This document shows, in pieces, positions 35,164 to 44,222 of a stretch of 64,000 nucleotides of DNA (position 1 is its first letter; every line of letters starts with the position of its first letter). The notes under the pieces are model-generated. The model saw only the letters and a list, made by a program, of their open reading frames with translations. It was not told where the DNA came from and searched no databases. A program made the translations under genes and the position numbers. The stretch lies in contig NZ_VOBN01000014.1 of assembly GCF_008370045.1 (NCBI RefSeq), positions 92,797-156,796 on the forward strand, read 5' to 3'. This DNA comes from Pseudomonas sp. ANT_J12. Its GTDB lineage: Bacteria; Pseudomonadota; Gammaproteobacteria; Pseudomonadales; Pseudomonadaceae.

Positions 35164-35184
35164 GATGATGATGATGATGATGAT
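35164..35184 (+). repeat. (GAT)7 microsatellite in the DJ-1 leader
   Basis: Seven uninterrupted GAT units lie 51 bases before the DJ-1 start. Trinucleotide tracts can change length by slippage; here this would alter promoter or leader spacing rather than a reading frame. Confidence 0.8.
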
Positions 35185-35234
35185 CGAAGACGATCCGCTT
35201 CATTAGCGTCAGACCTCCATCCAAAAAGTGCCCT

Positions 35235-35912
35235 ATGAAAATTTTGATGGTTTTGACCTCACACAACCTACTAGGTGACACCGGCAAAAAAACCGGTTTC
35301 TGGCTCGAAGAATTTGTTGCCCCCTACTATGTCTTCAAGGACGCCGGTGCTGAAGTCACGCTCGCGTCCCCTGCCGGCGGCCAACCTCCACTCGATCCAA
35401 AAAGTGATGAGCCCGACGCTCAGACTACTGAAACTAATCGTTTCCGGAGTGATGCAGCTACCCAGCAAGTGCTCGCACATACAAAGCGCCTAGCCGACGT
35501 GAATGCTGAAGATTTCGATGCGGTCTTTTACCCAGGCGGCCATGGCCCCCTTTGGGATTTGACCGAAAACAAAGACTCAATCGCCTTGATTGAAGCTTTT
35601 GACCGTAGCAACAAACCACACGGTTTTGTCTGCCACGCTCCGGGAGTGTTGCGCCACGTCTTAGGAAACGACGGGAAACCTTTAATCCATCAGCGTTACG
35701 TGACTGGCTTCTCCAACTCCGAAGAAGCTGCCGTTGGCCTGACGAATGTGGTTCCGTTCCTGATTGAGGATGAGTTTCAGCGCATTGGGGCCCGCTACAC
35801 CAAATCTGCAGACTGGCAAATTCATGTAGTAATCGATGGACGGTTGATCACCGGTCAGAACCCAGCCAGCTCTGCAGCAGCGGCCTTAGCATTGCTGAAT
35901 ATGCTGGGATGA
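35235..35912 (+). CDS. DJ-1/PfpI-family protein (type 1 glutamine amidotransferase-like), 225 aa
   Basis: Probably handles glyoxal-type electrophiles or acts as a stress chaperone. Catalytic Cys in HGFVCHAPGVL (C133), the acidic partner in FWLEEFVAPYYVF, and the FYPGGHGPLWDL strand are present. It matches HchA-related short members. The gene lies downstream of a NemR-type box and before old yellow enzyme, from which it is separated by a terminator and another box. Confidence 0.88.
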   Translation: MKILMVLTSHNLLGDTGKKTGFWLEEFVAPYYVFKDAGAEVTLASPAGGQPPLDPKSDEPDAQTTETNRFRSDAATQQVLAHTKRLADVNAEDFDAVFYPGGHGPLWDLTENKDSIALIEAFDRSNKPHGFVCHAPGVLRHVLGNDGKPLIHQRYVTGFSNSEEAAVGLTNVVPFLIEDEFQRIGARYTKSADWQIHVVIDGRLITGQNPASSAAAALALLNMLG

Positions 35913-35949
35913 ACCTTTCCCAGAGCCTCTGAACAGTTGTCCATTTGAG

Positions 35950-35983
35950 CACCGCGCTCTGATTGCGCGGTGTTCCTTTTTTT
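35950..35983 (+). terminator. rho-independent terminator after DJ-1 gene
   Basis: CACCGCG (35950-35956) pairs with CGCGGTG (35966-35972), followed by TTCCTTTTTTT. Confidence 0.8.
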
Positions 35984-35995
35984 CGTTAGTTAAAA

Positions 35996-36008
35996 GTCGA
36001 CCGGTCTA
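35996..36008. promoter_or_regulatory. NemR-type operator 3
   Basis: GTCGACCGGTCTA shares GAC-GGTCTA with operator 2 and precedes the old yellow enzyme gene by 42 bases, giving that gene its own control. Confidence 0.5.
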
Positions 36009-36050
36009 ATAGTTATTGAGATCGACGCATCATGCACGTAAGGCAGGCCT

Positions 36051-37175
36051 ATGAAAAACAACAGCTTATTCAAAACCGCCACTCTCGGGAATCACACCCT
36101 TAAAAACCGGATTGTATTGCCCCCACTCACTCGTCAACGCAGCACTCAACCCGGCAACATCGCCAATGAGTTGATGGCCGAGTATTATCAGCAACGTGCG
36201 GGTGCGGGCTTGATTGTCACTGAGGGCACTCAGATTGAGCCCCGAGGACAGGGTTATGCTTGGACTCCAGGCATCCATACAGCAGAGCAGATCGCCGGAT
36301 GGCGTAAAGTGACTGAAGCAGTGCATGCCCGCGAAGGAGTTATTTTCGCGCAACTCTGGCACGTAGGCCGCGTCTCTCACACCTCGCTACAACCTGAGAA
36401 TGCAGCTCCTGTTTCGGCTTCTGCCATTGCGACCGAACGGGTCAGTGTCTTCATAGAAACAGAACCAGGTGCCGGAGCCTTGGTGAAGCCATCAGCCCCA
36501 AGAGCTCTGACCACTCGTGAAGTAGAAGAACTTGTACAGCTTTATATCCAGGCGGCACGTAATGCCATGGAAGCTGGCTTTGACGGTATTGAGCTACATT
36601 GCGCCAATGGTTACATGGTAAATCAGTTCATTTCAGCCCACAGCAATAATCGCGAAGACCAGTACGGCGGTTCACTTCACAACCGCCTTCGGTTTCTGCG
36701 TGAGGTGGTTGCTGGGGTAGCAGAGTGTATTGGCAAAGAAAAGGTTGGCGCCCGTTTCGCGCCATTGTTCAGCAGCACCGATGAGGAGCGCACTTACCTA
36801 GGGATGGTTGAAGACGATCCTCATACCACCTACATCGAAGCGATCAAAGTACTTGAGGTTGTTGGGATTGCTTACCTCTCCATCGCCGAAGCGGACTGGG
36901 ATAATGCACCACGGATGCCGGAATCGTTCCGTCGCGCAGTCCGTAGTTCCTTCAGCGGGGCGATCATCTACGCCGGTCGTTACACTGCACAAAGCGCTAC
37001 GCAGTTGCTGGATTCAGGATTGGCCGACCTTGTCGCTTTTGGCCGTACGTTCATGGCCAACCCGGATCTACCAGCCAGAATCGCGAACGATTGGCCGCTG
37101 AACCCTCTGAACTCAGCCACAGTGTATGGCGGCAATGCCGAGGGTTATACTGATTACTCCGTGTATGGCGGGTAA
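36051..37175 (+). CDS. old yellow enzyme, alkene reductase (NemA/XenB type), 374 aa
   Basis: FMN- and NAD(P)H-dependent reduction of activated alkenes and similar electrophiles. TIM-barrel motifs: NRIVLPPLTRQRS (with the FMN-contact Thr), FAQLWHVGRVSH, the substrate-binding GIELHCANGYMVNQF (His and Asn), SNNREDQYGGSLHNRLRF, and the phosphate-binding IIYAGRYT and VAFGRTFMANPDLP. Normal length. Likely induced when NemR-like repression is lifted. Confidence 0.92.
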   Translation: MKNNSLFKTATLGNHTLKNRIVLPPLTRQRSTQPGNIANELMAEYYQQRAGAGLIVTEGTQIEPRGQGYAWTPGIHTAEQIAGWRKVTEAVHAREGVIFAQLWHVGRVSHTSLQPENAAPVSASAIATERVSVFIETEPGAGALVKPSAPRALTTREVEELVQLYIQAARNAMEAGFDGIELHCANGYMVNQFISAHSNNREDQYGGSLHNRLRFLREVVAGVAECIGKEKVGARFAPLFSSTDEERTYLGMVEDDPHTTYIEAIKVLEVVGIAYLSIAEADWDNAPRMPESFRRAVRSSFSGAIIYAGRYTAQSATQLLDSGLADLVAFGRTFMANPDLPARIANDWPLNPLNSATVYGGNAEGYTDYSVYGG

Positions 37176-37213
37176 CCGCTAAAAATGAGATGTCACTCAC
37201 TGGGGCTCTGAAA

Positions 37214-37666
37214 ATGATCGACGCAGAACTGCTGAAACTGGTGGTTGAAGCATCCAATGACGGCATCGTGGTAGCAGAGCAGGAAGGCGACGAAAACATC
37301 CTGATCTATGCCAACCCCGCCTTTCAGCGCCTTACGGGGTACAGCGTTGACGACATCCTGTACCAGGACTGCCGCTTCCTGCAGGGTGATGACCGTAATC
37401 AAGCTGGTTTGACAGTAATCCGCGAGGCGATAAGGAACCTGCTCCCCTGCCGCCAAGTCATTCGTAACTATCGCAAGGACGGCAGCGCCTTCTGGAACGA
37501 ACTGTCGATCACACCAGTGTTCAACGACACAGATCAACTCAGCTACTTCATCGGTATCCAGAAGGACGTTAGCGTCGAAGTTGAGGCCAAGGAGCGAGTG
37601 CGTGAACTGGAAGCTGAAGTCGCACAGCTGAAGACCCAGCTGGCTCTATTACAATCTAAAGCCTAG
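37214..37666 (+). CDS. short LOV photoreceptor (PpSB1-LOV type), 150 aa
   Basis: Blue-light sensor binding FMN. The LOV core is DCRFLQGDDRNQ with photoactive Cys53, preceded by ILIYANPAFQRLTGYS and followed by RNYRKDGSAFWNELSITPV and YFIGIQKDVS. After the core there is only a coiled-coil helix (KERVRELEAEVAQLKTQLALL), the dimerising Jalpha extension of short LOV proteins of Pseudomonas. ATG 37214 gives the family N-terminus; ATG 37190 would add eight residues. No effector domain, so a partner (often a MerR-type regulator) must act downstream. Confidence 0.93.
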   Translation: MIDAELLKLVVEASNDGIVVAEQEGDENILIYANPAFQRLTGYSVDDILYQDCRFLQGDDRNQAGLTVIREAIRNLLPCRQVIRNYRKDGSAFWNELSITPVFNDTDQLSYFIGIQKDVSVEVEAKERVRELEAEVAQLKTQLALLQSKA

Positions 37667-38116
37667 ATGGATCCGCACTTGATGGGTTAGCGATCCAGTA
37701 TCTACTCGTAAAAATGTCCCTGTTTCTGAACCGGGTACTGGTGAACTCTTAAGCAACTTACCAAACCACTCCCCTCGCAATCATCCACCAAAATTTGTGC
37801 ACTGCCGTAATCGTAATCAGATGGTGCACAAGGTCATGGCCCATTCCAGCTATGCGGCGAGATGCCAATGGCCCGGCCTTTCGCCGAGTTTGGTGTATGC
37901 CGATGCCCTACGTCATCGAAAGACAAACGTGGTGCTTAAGGATGGCTGGGCTGCACGGATGTTCTGGTATAGAAGCCCCTGAAAGTAATCGCTCAACTTG
38001 TGTCACTTTTTCAACGCTGGCAGAGCTAGCATCCGGCTTAAGGCCAGAAAGTATCTGCGTGTTTGATTTCTTCGCTAAATAGTAGGCTCACTACAAGACA
38101 TCAGACCAACCTAGCG
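37667..38116. other. 450-base gap
   Basis: Open frames here lack starts and family likeness. No terminator with a good T-run follows the LOV gene. Confidence 0.4.
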
Positions 38117-38896
38117 TCAGGGAGCCTTGTTTTCGATCAGACAATTACCGCCATCCACCACTAGCACTTCACCGGTGATATAGCTGGCCTCCGGAGACGC
38201 CAAAAACGCCACCGCAGCGGCAACCTCTTCTGGACGACCGGCGCGGCCGATCGGAGTGTAGGTACCGGCGCGGCTTTCTTCCTCGGTCAATGCTCCCGTA
38301 TCAATCCAGCCTGGTGCAACACTGTTGACGGTGATGCCCCGTTTGCCGACTTCCAGCGCCAGGGCCATATTCATCCCCAGCATCGCTGCTTTTGCCGCAC
38401 TGTAAGCCGACTCACCTGGATTGCTTCCGCGTGTACCGGACGTCGAACTGATGTGGACGATGCGTCCGTAACCGCGCGTCTTCATCCCCGGCAACACCGC
38501 ACGAGTCAGCAAAAAAGCGCTAGTCAGGTTGCGCGCCAGAGATAGATTCCAGGTCGCTAAATCCATGTCCGCCACTTCGACGAAGGGCTCCGGGCTGCCG
38601 ACCATAGCCATACCGGCGTTATTGACTAAAATGTCGATATGGCCGAACTGCTCATGAGCCCAATCGGTCAGCGCTTTGACTTGTAATTCGTCAGTCAGGT
38701 CGGCTGCCATCGCCCGAGCGTCTATACCCTCAGCCTGCAACTCGGCGACACGTTGCTGGATCCGCGCACTGCTGGCAGTGATCAAGACTCGCACGCCTTG
38801 GCGGCCCAAGCGTCGGGCGATCGCCAGACCAATACCATTTTCACTGCCCGCACCGCTGACCAGGGCGACTTTACCTTGCCACATTGGAATCGCCAT
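38117..38896 (-). CDS. short-chain dehydrogenase/reductase (FabG-like), 259 aa
   Basis: Classical SDR: cofactor motif VSGAGSENGIGLAIARRLG, NNAG, catalytic Ser in ISSTSGTRGS, YSAAKAAM (Tyr and Lys), and GRAGRPEEVAAAVAFLASPEASYITG with the C-terminal VVDGGNC. Substrate unknown. Single gene on the minus strand; the TspO remnant starts divergently 50 bases away. Confidence 0.9.
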   Translation of the reverse strand: MAIPMWQGKVALVSGAGSENGIGLAIARRLGRQGVRVLITASSARIQQRVAELQAEGIDARAMAADLTDELQVKALTDWAHEQFGHIDILVNNAGMAMVGSPEPFVEVADMDLATWNLSLARNLTSAFLLTRAVLPGMKTRGYGRIVHISSTSGTRGSNPGESAYSAAKAAMLGMNMALALEVGKRGITVNSVAPGWIDTGALTEEESRAGTYTPIGRAGRPEEVAAAVAFLASPEASYITGEVLVVDGGNCLIENKAP

Positions 38897-38946
38897 TTCT
38901 TATCTCTTTGTAATCACAAATTTAATACACGATAGCAAAAAAGCCG

Positions 38947-39363
38947 ATGAATGCCGGTGATTCGGGAATTTGTGATCAGGCCGGATACCGGTTGACATTG
39001 ATACCTGCAAGTCAGGCGGTGCTGGCCTTACGAGCGGCGCAGATTGCCCTTAATACGCTATGGACACTGGTGTCTTTAAGAGCTCACCACATTTTCGCCG
39101 GCATGGTGATCCTGAAGCTACACTGGGTTGTGGCCGCTGCGATGGTGGTGATGGCATTGCAGCTTAACGTGATCACTGGCTTGATCCTGTTTCCTTACCT
39201 TGTGTGGCTTTATATCGCAGCGGCGTTGAATCTTTCTATCTTACGCAATAACCGCTGGTGCTCAATCCCGATGGGCTACTTAAAACCCGCGTATGTGGAG
39301 AAGCTTAATGACAAGAAACGAGCTGATCGACATCTACCAAGGCTACAGCGGCGGCGGTCTTAA
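38947..39363 (+). pseudogene. tspO: TspO/MBR-family remnant
   Basis: About 90 residues match the C-terminal three helices of TspO, the tryptophan-rich sensory protein often linked to light and porphyrins: ALRAAQIALNTLWTLVSLRA, then LILFPYLVWLYIAAALNLSIL. The first two helices are missing and the tail runs on into unrelated basic sequence. A 22-codon frame at 39308-39376 (starts MTRNELIDIYQGYSG) overlaps the end and may be another fragment. Confidence 0.65.
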
Positions 39364-39422
39364 CCACAAAGATTAGGGAGACTCGGGCACTTCGTCCGCG
39401 ATGACGTTAGGGGCTAGTCTGC

Positions 39423-39608
39423 TCAAGCATATAATGCGCTGTCGAGATGTCGCGTGACTGCGGTTAGTGAATCACCTGCCTCTTTGACGGCTGATTTGAT
39501 TTCATCCCTTGAAACCCCAAATTTTTCAGCCCAATACTTGAGTTCAGTGATGAACTCGACATTGATTCGAATCGCGTCGGTGCCGAGTATCGGCTTTCGC
39601 TGTTCCAT
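39423..39608 (-). CDS. DUF3606 protein, 61 aa
   Basis: Matches the DUF3606 pattern of about 60 residues: IRINVEFITELKYWAEKFGVSRDEIKSAVKEAG with the strand-helix-turn-helix layout. Function unknown; the families are abundant in proteobacterial accessory regions. The TGA-rich segment 39609-39785 downstream of the sensor kinase gene shows nothing further. Confidence 0.75.
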   Translation of the reverse strand: MEQRKPILGTDAIRINVEFITELKYWAEKFGVSRDEIKSAVKEAGDSLTAVTRHLDSALYA

Positions 39609-39785
39609 GAAAAGCTCCGGGGCATGCTTAATCTGCAGAATGAGAGTAGTCCGTTCAGGCAGGTCGCGTTGGCTTTTGTGAAAAATTCGTGAATTGCGCA
39701 GACAGCCACAGCATCTATTTCGAAACTTTGGTTCAAGCTATGGCCTACGCGATCTGATATTTGAAAGACCGATATCGGCTCGCAG

Positions 39786-41186
39786 CTAGGGGTTAGGAAA
39801 CTCGGGGCGGTCTATGACCGGGCCGCCTGCTTCAGCCTTACCTCTTTTTAGCCAGACCGAAACACATAATCCGTTCTTGTTCATCTCATCCGCAAAACTC
39901 ATACGTATGTGCGCCCCCAGACGATCAGCAATCGCCTTGACTATAGATAAACCCAGCCCAGAGCCTGATTCATCGGTTCCCAAGCTGCGGTAAAACGGAT
40001 CGAACACCAGCAACTGTTCTTCTGCGCTGATACCTTTGCCCGAGTCCTTGACTTCAAGGATCACAATCTCAAATTCCAACTCGACAGCCAAGTCAACTCG
40101 TCCACCAACAGGGGTATAACGGATGGCGTTGTCCACCAGATTCCTGACCAGGATGAAGAGATCCATTTCGTTTCCAACGACCTGTACGTCTTCAAAGCTT
40201 TCAACACCGATATCGATGTGCCGGCGCTCTGCGAGAGGCAGTAAGTCCTCTAGAGCCCGTCGATAAACTTTTAGGACTGAAACTGATGTCGGTTTTCGAT
40301 CCGAGCTCGATTGTGCTGCAGCCAAGGCCAGCATTTGATCGATCAATTTTCTGCTGCGTTCAATTCCTAGGGACAGTGGCAAGAAACGCTCATAGGCCGC
40401 AGTCGACATTTCTATGGCCGACAGTCGCTCGGCTTGCAGTGACAAGGCCGTCATCGGGGAGCGCAGTTCGTGGGCGGCGTCAGCAATGAAGCGACGCTGG
40501 GTTTCCATGGACTGCGAGACGCGCGTCAACATTCGATTGATCGCCACGACGAAAGGCCGGATCTCGGTTGGTAGGTGGTTTTCGTCGATAGGATGTAGCG
40601 CCTGCTCGTCGCGCCGATATATTTCTTCCGAGAGGGTTGCTATGGGACGGAACAGTTTGCGCACCAGATCGCTCACCACCAACAACAGCACCGGAAACAG
40701 AATGAGAAACGGCAACAGACTACGCCAAGCGCTCTTTCGCGCCTCTTTCTCACGCACGTCAGCTTCTTGGGCGACAACGATGCGTTCGCCACCGACCGTT
40801 GTCCTCACCAGCACGCGAAAATTCTCACCTGCGACGCTCAAGGTCGACAAGCCATCGGCCAGTGTTGTCGGGAAGGGCAACGGTGTTGTTGCGTCGTCAT
40901 TGCCGGTCGCTTTACTGCTGTCGGACAAGTATTGCACGCTAACCCTGGACTCTTCGTCGTCGCCAACAACCTGCTCAACCACAGGATAGTGCAAGGTCAT
41001 CTTTTGCCGATCAAACAGGATGGCCACTTGACGCAAGGTCTCGTCCTGCATCTCGTGCGACTCGTTGATCGTAGAAGCAAACGCGAAAATACCTGCCAGT
41101 ACCGCCACGATCAGGATGGCAAGCGACAGCGTTACGGACAACCGCAACTGTACCGAGTCGTTCAAGCGTTTTTTAAAACCAACCAT
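39786..41186 (-). CDS. sensor histidine kinase (QseC-like), 466 aa
   Basis: Membrane segments near residues 15-35 and 158-180 flank a periplasmic domain of about 120 residues. HAMP follows, then the H-box FIADAAHELRSPMTALSLQAERL, N-box LVRNLVDNAIRYTPVGG, and G-boxes VKDSGKGISAEEQ and GSGLGLSIVKAIADRLGAH. It overlaps the regulator gene by 25 bases. Nearby lipoprotein and membrane-protein genes on the same strand could be targets; the signal is unknown. Confidence 0.9.
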   Translation of the reverse strand: MVGFKKRLNDSVQLRLSVTLSLAILIVAVLAGIFAFASTINESHEMQDETLRQVAILFDRQKMTLHYPVVEQVVGDDEESRVSVQYLSDSSKATGNDDATTPLPFPTTLADGLSTLSVAGENFRVLVRTTVGGERIVVAQEADVREKEARKSAWRSLLPFLILFPVLLLVVSDLVRKLFRPIATLSEEIYRRDEQALHPIDENHLPTEIRPFVVAINRMLTRVSQSMETQRRFIADAAHELRSPMTALSLQAERLSAIEMSTAAYERFLPLSLGIERSRKLIDQMLALAAAQSSSDRKPTSVSVLKVYRRALEDLLPLAERRHIDIGVESFEDVQVVGNEMDLFILVRNLVDNAIRYTPVGGRVDLAVELEFEIVILEVKDSGKGISAEEQLLVFDPFYRSLGTDESGSGLGLSIVKAIADRLGAHIRMSFADEMNKNGLCVSVWLKRGKAEAGGPVIDRPEFPNP

Positions 41187-41827
41187 CCCATTCCCCGGAC
41201 ATTCTTGATGACGTGGTTCCCCAGTTTTCTTCGTAGCGCATGAATCAGAAACTCCACGGCATTGCTTTCCACTTCATTGCCCCAGCCGTAAATACGGTCT
41301 TCCAGCTCACTGCGCGACAGAATGGCTCCAGGTCGGATTAGTAGCGCCTGTAGCAGGGCAAACTCGCGGCTCGAGAGCTGAATATCGGGGGTCTCCGCAG
41401 TAGCCGCTTGTTTGGATACCAAATCCAGTGACACCACACCATTGTCTAGCACTGACTGGGCACTGCCGCCTTTTCGGCGTAATACGGCGCGCATGCGTGC
41501 CAATAACTCCGCCATGGCAAAGGGTTTGAGCAAGAAGTCGTCCGCGCCGGCGTCGAGGCCGCGCAGGCGATCATCGAGTCCATCCCTTGCGGTGATGATC
41601 AGTAACGGCACCGGGTTGTTGCGTCCACGAATACCATCGAGCACATCAAGACCGTCTTTGCCGGGCAAGCTGAGATCCAGCAACACCATGTCATAGGCTT
41701 GGGTTTCCAGTGCTGCAAGGGCGGTGAGTCCGTTTTTCACCCAGTCGGCGGCGTAGCTAGCGTCATTGAGCGCGCCTTGAATGGCATCACCAATCATCGG
41801 GTCATCTTCGACCAGCAATATCCGCAT
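41162..41827 (-). CDS. OmpR-type response regulator (QseB-like), 221 aa
   Basis: Receiver domain with MRILLVEDDPMIGDAIQ, phosphoacceptor Asp in MVLLDLSLPGKDGLDVL, KPFAMAELLARM; winged-helix domain with SSREFALLQALLIRPGAILSR and ending HVIKNVRGMGWLVL. Transcribed before the kinase; the unit may share its promoter region with the terminator at 41840-41874. Confidence 0.9.
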   Translation of the reverse strand: MRILLVEDDPMIGDAIQGALNDASYAADWVKNGLTALAALETQAYDMVLLDLSLPGKDGLDVLDGIRGRNNPVPLLIITARDGLDDRLRGLDAGADDFLLKPFAMAELLARMRAVLRRKGGSAQSVLDNGVVSLDLVSKQAATAETPDIQLSSREFALLQALLIRPGAILSRSELEDRIYGWGNEVESNAVEFLIHALRRKLGNHVIKNVRGMGWLVLKNA

Positions 41828-41839
41828 TTATCGCTCCGC

Positions 41840-41874
41840 AAAAAAAAGGCGCGTCGATCATGACCACCGCGCCT
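41840..41874 (-). terminator. rho-independent terminator after the lipoprotein gene
   Basis: Minus-strand hairpin AGGCGCG ... CGCGCCT (41868-41874 with 41847-41853) followed by eight T residues. It separates the membrane-protein/lipoprotein unit from the response regulator. Confidence 0.75.
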
Positions 41875-41936
41875 GCATTGAAGCATTTGGGTCGGGACTT
41901 GTCCGCTTCCGGATCAACGCAATGTACAGCTGCGGG

Positions 41937-42374
41937 TCATTGCTTGCCTTTCATCGAATCGAAAGCTTTCAGCAGATCATCCATTGCCGCTTTGCAATCG
42001 CTCTGCTTTGGAGTGCTGTTGCGTAATGCGTCCAGTGCCCGGTCGATGGCTTTGTCCAGCACATGCCAATCACTGGCGGCACGAGGTTTGATGCCAGCTT
42101 CGGCAGAGTCCCACGAAGTTTCCAGTTCTTTGATACGGGCTTTCGCTCCAGGCAGGTCATTTTTATCGACGAGCGCTGCGACATCAGCGGCGGTGGTGCG
42201 GAACTCCGACAGATCACCCAATTTGGAACCCGACTGGGCAGGCGCGCTCGTCGAGGTGGTCGGCGTGGCAGAACCGGGTTTGTCAGCGGGTTTCGAGCAG
42301 CCAGCGGCGACGCTGAGCAAAAAGATCGATGAGACAATAGCAACGTGGCGGATGACATTTTGAATTGAGAGCAT
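41937..42374 (-). CDS. putative lipoprotein, 145 aa
   Basis: A signal peptide ends in the lipobox LSVAAGC, a Pro/Thr/Ser-rich linker follows, and the rest is helical (DVAALVDKNDLPGAKARIKELETSWDSAEAGIKP, DKAIDRALDALR). The pattern is like histidine-kinase-associated periplasmic helical proteins, but the family is not recognised. It lies 30 bases after the DUF347-type gene and is probably in its operon. Confidence 0.7.
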   Translation of the reverse strand: MLSIQNVIRHVAIVSSIFLLSVAAGCSKPADKPGSATPTTSTSAPAQSGSKLGDLSEFRTTAADVAALVDKNDLPGAKARIKELETSWDSAEAGIKPRAASDWHVLDKAIDRALDALRNSTPKQSDCKAAMDDLLKAFDSMKGKQ

Positions 42375-42404
42375 GACGGATTCCTTGATTCGTTCTTTGA
42401 CAGG

Positions 42405-43169
42405 TTATTGGTTGACGGCTTTACGGTTGCCAAGACTGATTTGTGCGACCGCGACCAAAAGAACAATGACGCAAAGGAAGATGGCACTTGTCCAAGTTGC
42501 TCCCATGCCGAGGCCACCATAGGTTTTAGCTTGGGTCAGCAAATCTCCCAGAGAGGCGCCAAATGGGCGGGTCAGGATGTAGGCTATCCAAAAGGTCAGC
42601 ACCACATTGCCGCCCAAGCGCCAAGCCACCAGAGTCGCGGCGATCAGCGAACCGAAAATCACGACACCGAGGGTGAAACCAAGGCCCAGTGCTTCGGTGG
42701 CCAGGTCGCCCGCTGCTGTCCCGAGGGCAAAGGTACAAAGCACGGTGGCCCAGTAGAAAAGCTCCCGTCGCGGGGTGACGATTTCGCGGATCGACAGGTT
42801 GTGTTCTATCCGATACCAGACTGAAAAGTTGATTGTCAGCAGAACGGCGAAGACTGCCGTGCTGGTGTACAGGCTGATATCGAGCATGTCAGTCATGATG
42901 TCCGTGATCTGTGTCCCGACGATGCTTACCAGCACTACTGTTAACCAGTAGATCCAAGGTGCATAGGCCTTGGTACGCAGTTGAAAAAACAACGCGAGAG
43001 CTAGCAGGACGGCCATGCCGATGCTTGTCCATGCCGCACCGAAACCGGCATCCACTGCCAAAAAGTCTGCGCCTGTTTCACCCACCGTCGTCGACAAAAT
43101 TTTGATAACCCAGAATGACAGGGTCACCTCGGGCACTTTGTTGAGCCATCCGGCTTTCTCGACATTCAT
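42405..43169 (-). CDS. COG4705/DUF347-type membrane protein, 254 aa
   Basis: Eight or so membrane helices in repeats with the typical opening KVPEVTLSFWVIKILSTTVGETGAD and internal TRPFGASLGDLL. Function unknown; members occur in metal- and acid-responsive loci. ATG 43169 is chosen because it gives the family N-terminus and follows GGAGAGG; an upstream extension of 63 codons has no such support. Confidence 0.82.
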   Translation of the reverse strand: MNVEKAGWLNKVPEVTLSFWVIKILSTTVGETGADFLAVDAGFGAAWTSIGMAVLLALALFFQLRTKAYAPWIYWLTVVLVSIVGTQITDIMTDMLDISLYTSTAVFAVLLTINFSVWYRIEHNLSIREIVTPRRELFYWATVLCTFALGTAAGDLATEALGLGFTLGVVIFGSLIAATLVAWRLGGNVVLTFWIAYILTRPFGASLGDLLTQAKTYGGLGMGATWTSAIFLCVIVLLVAVAQISLGNRKAVNQ

Positions 43170-43552
43170 GTGCTGGTCGCCTCTCCTAATCTTCGCTGAA
43201 CTTGCGTAGGAGAGAAGATACGTAGCGAAACTTAGGTGAGACTGAGGGGGGGTATGCGATTGGGCACATCCTTGGATGACCTGAGCGTTGATGCATTCGC
43301 TAAGCGCGCTCCTTTCGCAGCCTGTATGGCGTGACCAGGAGTCCGAACACGGAATCATCCACGCTGATGCCGTGCTTTGACGCTCGGTTGGTTCTAACAG
43401 GATGCCCCTTTGCGCCTATCGCAAGCCTTGAACTATCCGTAGTCTGCGTATATTGCTGCGCCGGCTCTTTTAAGTCCGTGCGAGTCCTGCAGCATTCTTG
43501 GTATCAGTTAAAGGCTGGGACATTAGTGCAAGTTTTAGTAAGAGGATGAACC
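43170..43552. other. divergent promoter region
   Basis: About 380 bases between the DUF347-type operon and the DUF5329 gene. No repeat or known box seen. Confidence 0.4.
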
Positions 43553-43951
43553 GTGAGAATTTGGAGAGGCGCGGCGGCAGGGCCTATCAGCCTATTGATG
43601 ATGGTTGCGAGTATGAGCCTTATCGCAATCGTAACTGATGCGCAGGCTCAGGCCACTCCTCAAGCCACTCAAGAGATTAAAGGCTTGCTGGACTTTGTCG
43701 AACACAGTCAATGTCAGTTTGTGCGTAACGGGAGTGAGTACCCAGGAACCCTGGCTCGAGGGCATCTGGAGAAGAAGCTTAGTTATCTCGAAGGTAAGAA
43801 CATGGTGAACAGTGCAGAAGACTTCATTGATCTTGCTGCCACTAAAAGCAGTTCAAGTGGCCGCGCCTATGAGGTGCGATGTCCAGAAGGCGCGCAGCCG
43901 GCAAACACGTGGCTGAAAAAGGAGCTACAGAGGCAACGGCAGCTTCATTGA
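43553..43951 (+). CDS. DUF5329 periplasmic protein, 132 aa
   Basis: Signal peptide (about residues 1-32), then the family signature: QEIKGLLDFVEHSQCQFVRNGSEY, HLEKKLSYLEGKNMV, SAEDFIDLAATKSSSSGRAYEVRC with two conserved Cys. GTG start preceded by AAGAGGATGAACC. Function unknown; usually single gene. Confidence 0.82.
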   Translation: MRIWRGAAAGPISLLMMVASMSLIAIVTDAQAQATPQATQEIKGLLDFVEHSQCQFVRNGSEYPGTLARGHLEKKLSYLEGKNMVNSAEDFIDLAATKSSSSGRAYEVRCPEGAQPANTWLKKELQRQRQLH

Positions 43952-44025
43952 TTTAGTCCAAAGTCGAACAACACCCTAGGTGGCATAGCTTTTCACTCCC
44001 ATCTGTGACGCGTTTGGTAAGCAAA

Positions 44026-44166
44026 ATGGCGTCGGTGATCATTGTTGTGGTTTGAGGGGCTATTCTGGCGGGAACTTATTTCGCTGCGACGCCAGCGCAA
44101 TCCCCCGGTCAATCTGGTTTGACCAGACGTGTAACGGGAGGGAGAGCTATTTTTGGCGGGCACTAG
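44026..44166 (+). pseudogene. exported-protein N-terminus with in-frame TGA
   Basis: ATG followed by ASVIIVVV, a TGA (44053-44055), then in the same frame GAILAGTYFAATPAQSPGQS. The hydrophobic stretch split by the stop looks like a membrane anchor of a periplasmic protein. Too short to name. It may be chance. Confidence 0.25.
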
Positions 44167-44172
44167 GCACAC

Positions 44173-44202
44173 CAAAAAAATCGGCACGACAGAGCGTGCC
44201 GG
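44173..44202 (-). terminator. rho-independent terminator of the cus operon
   Basis: Minus-strand hairpin GGCACG ... CGTGCC followed by seven T residues, 20 bases after the cusF stop. Confidence 0.85.
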
Positions 44203-44222
44203 TGATTCTCATCGTTACATTC

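Noticed and set aside
37797..38082. Overlapping plus-strand frames after the LOV gene
   Set aside because: Composition is unlike protein and no ribosome-binding sites are present.
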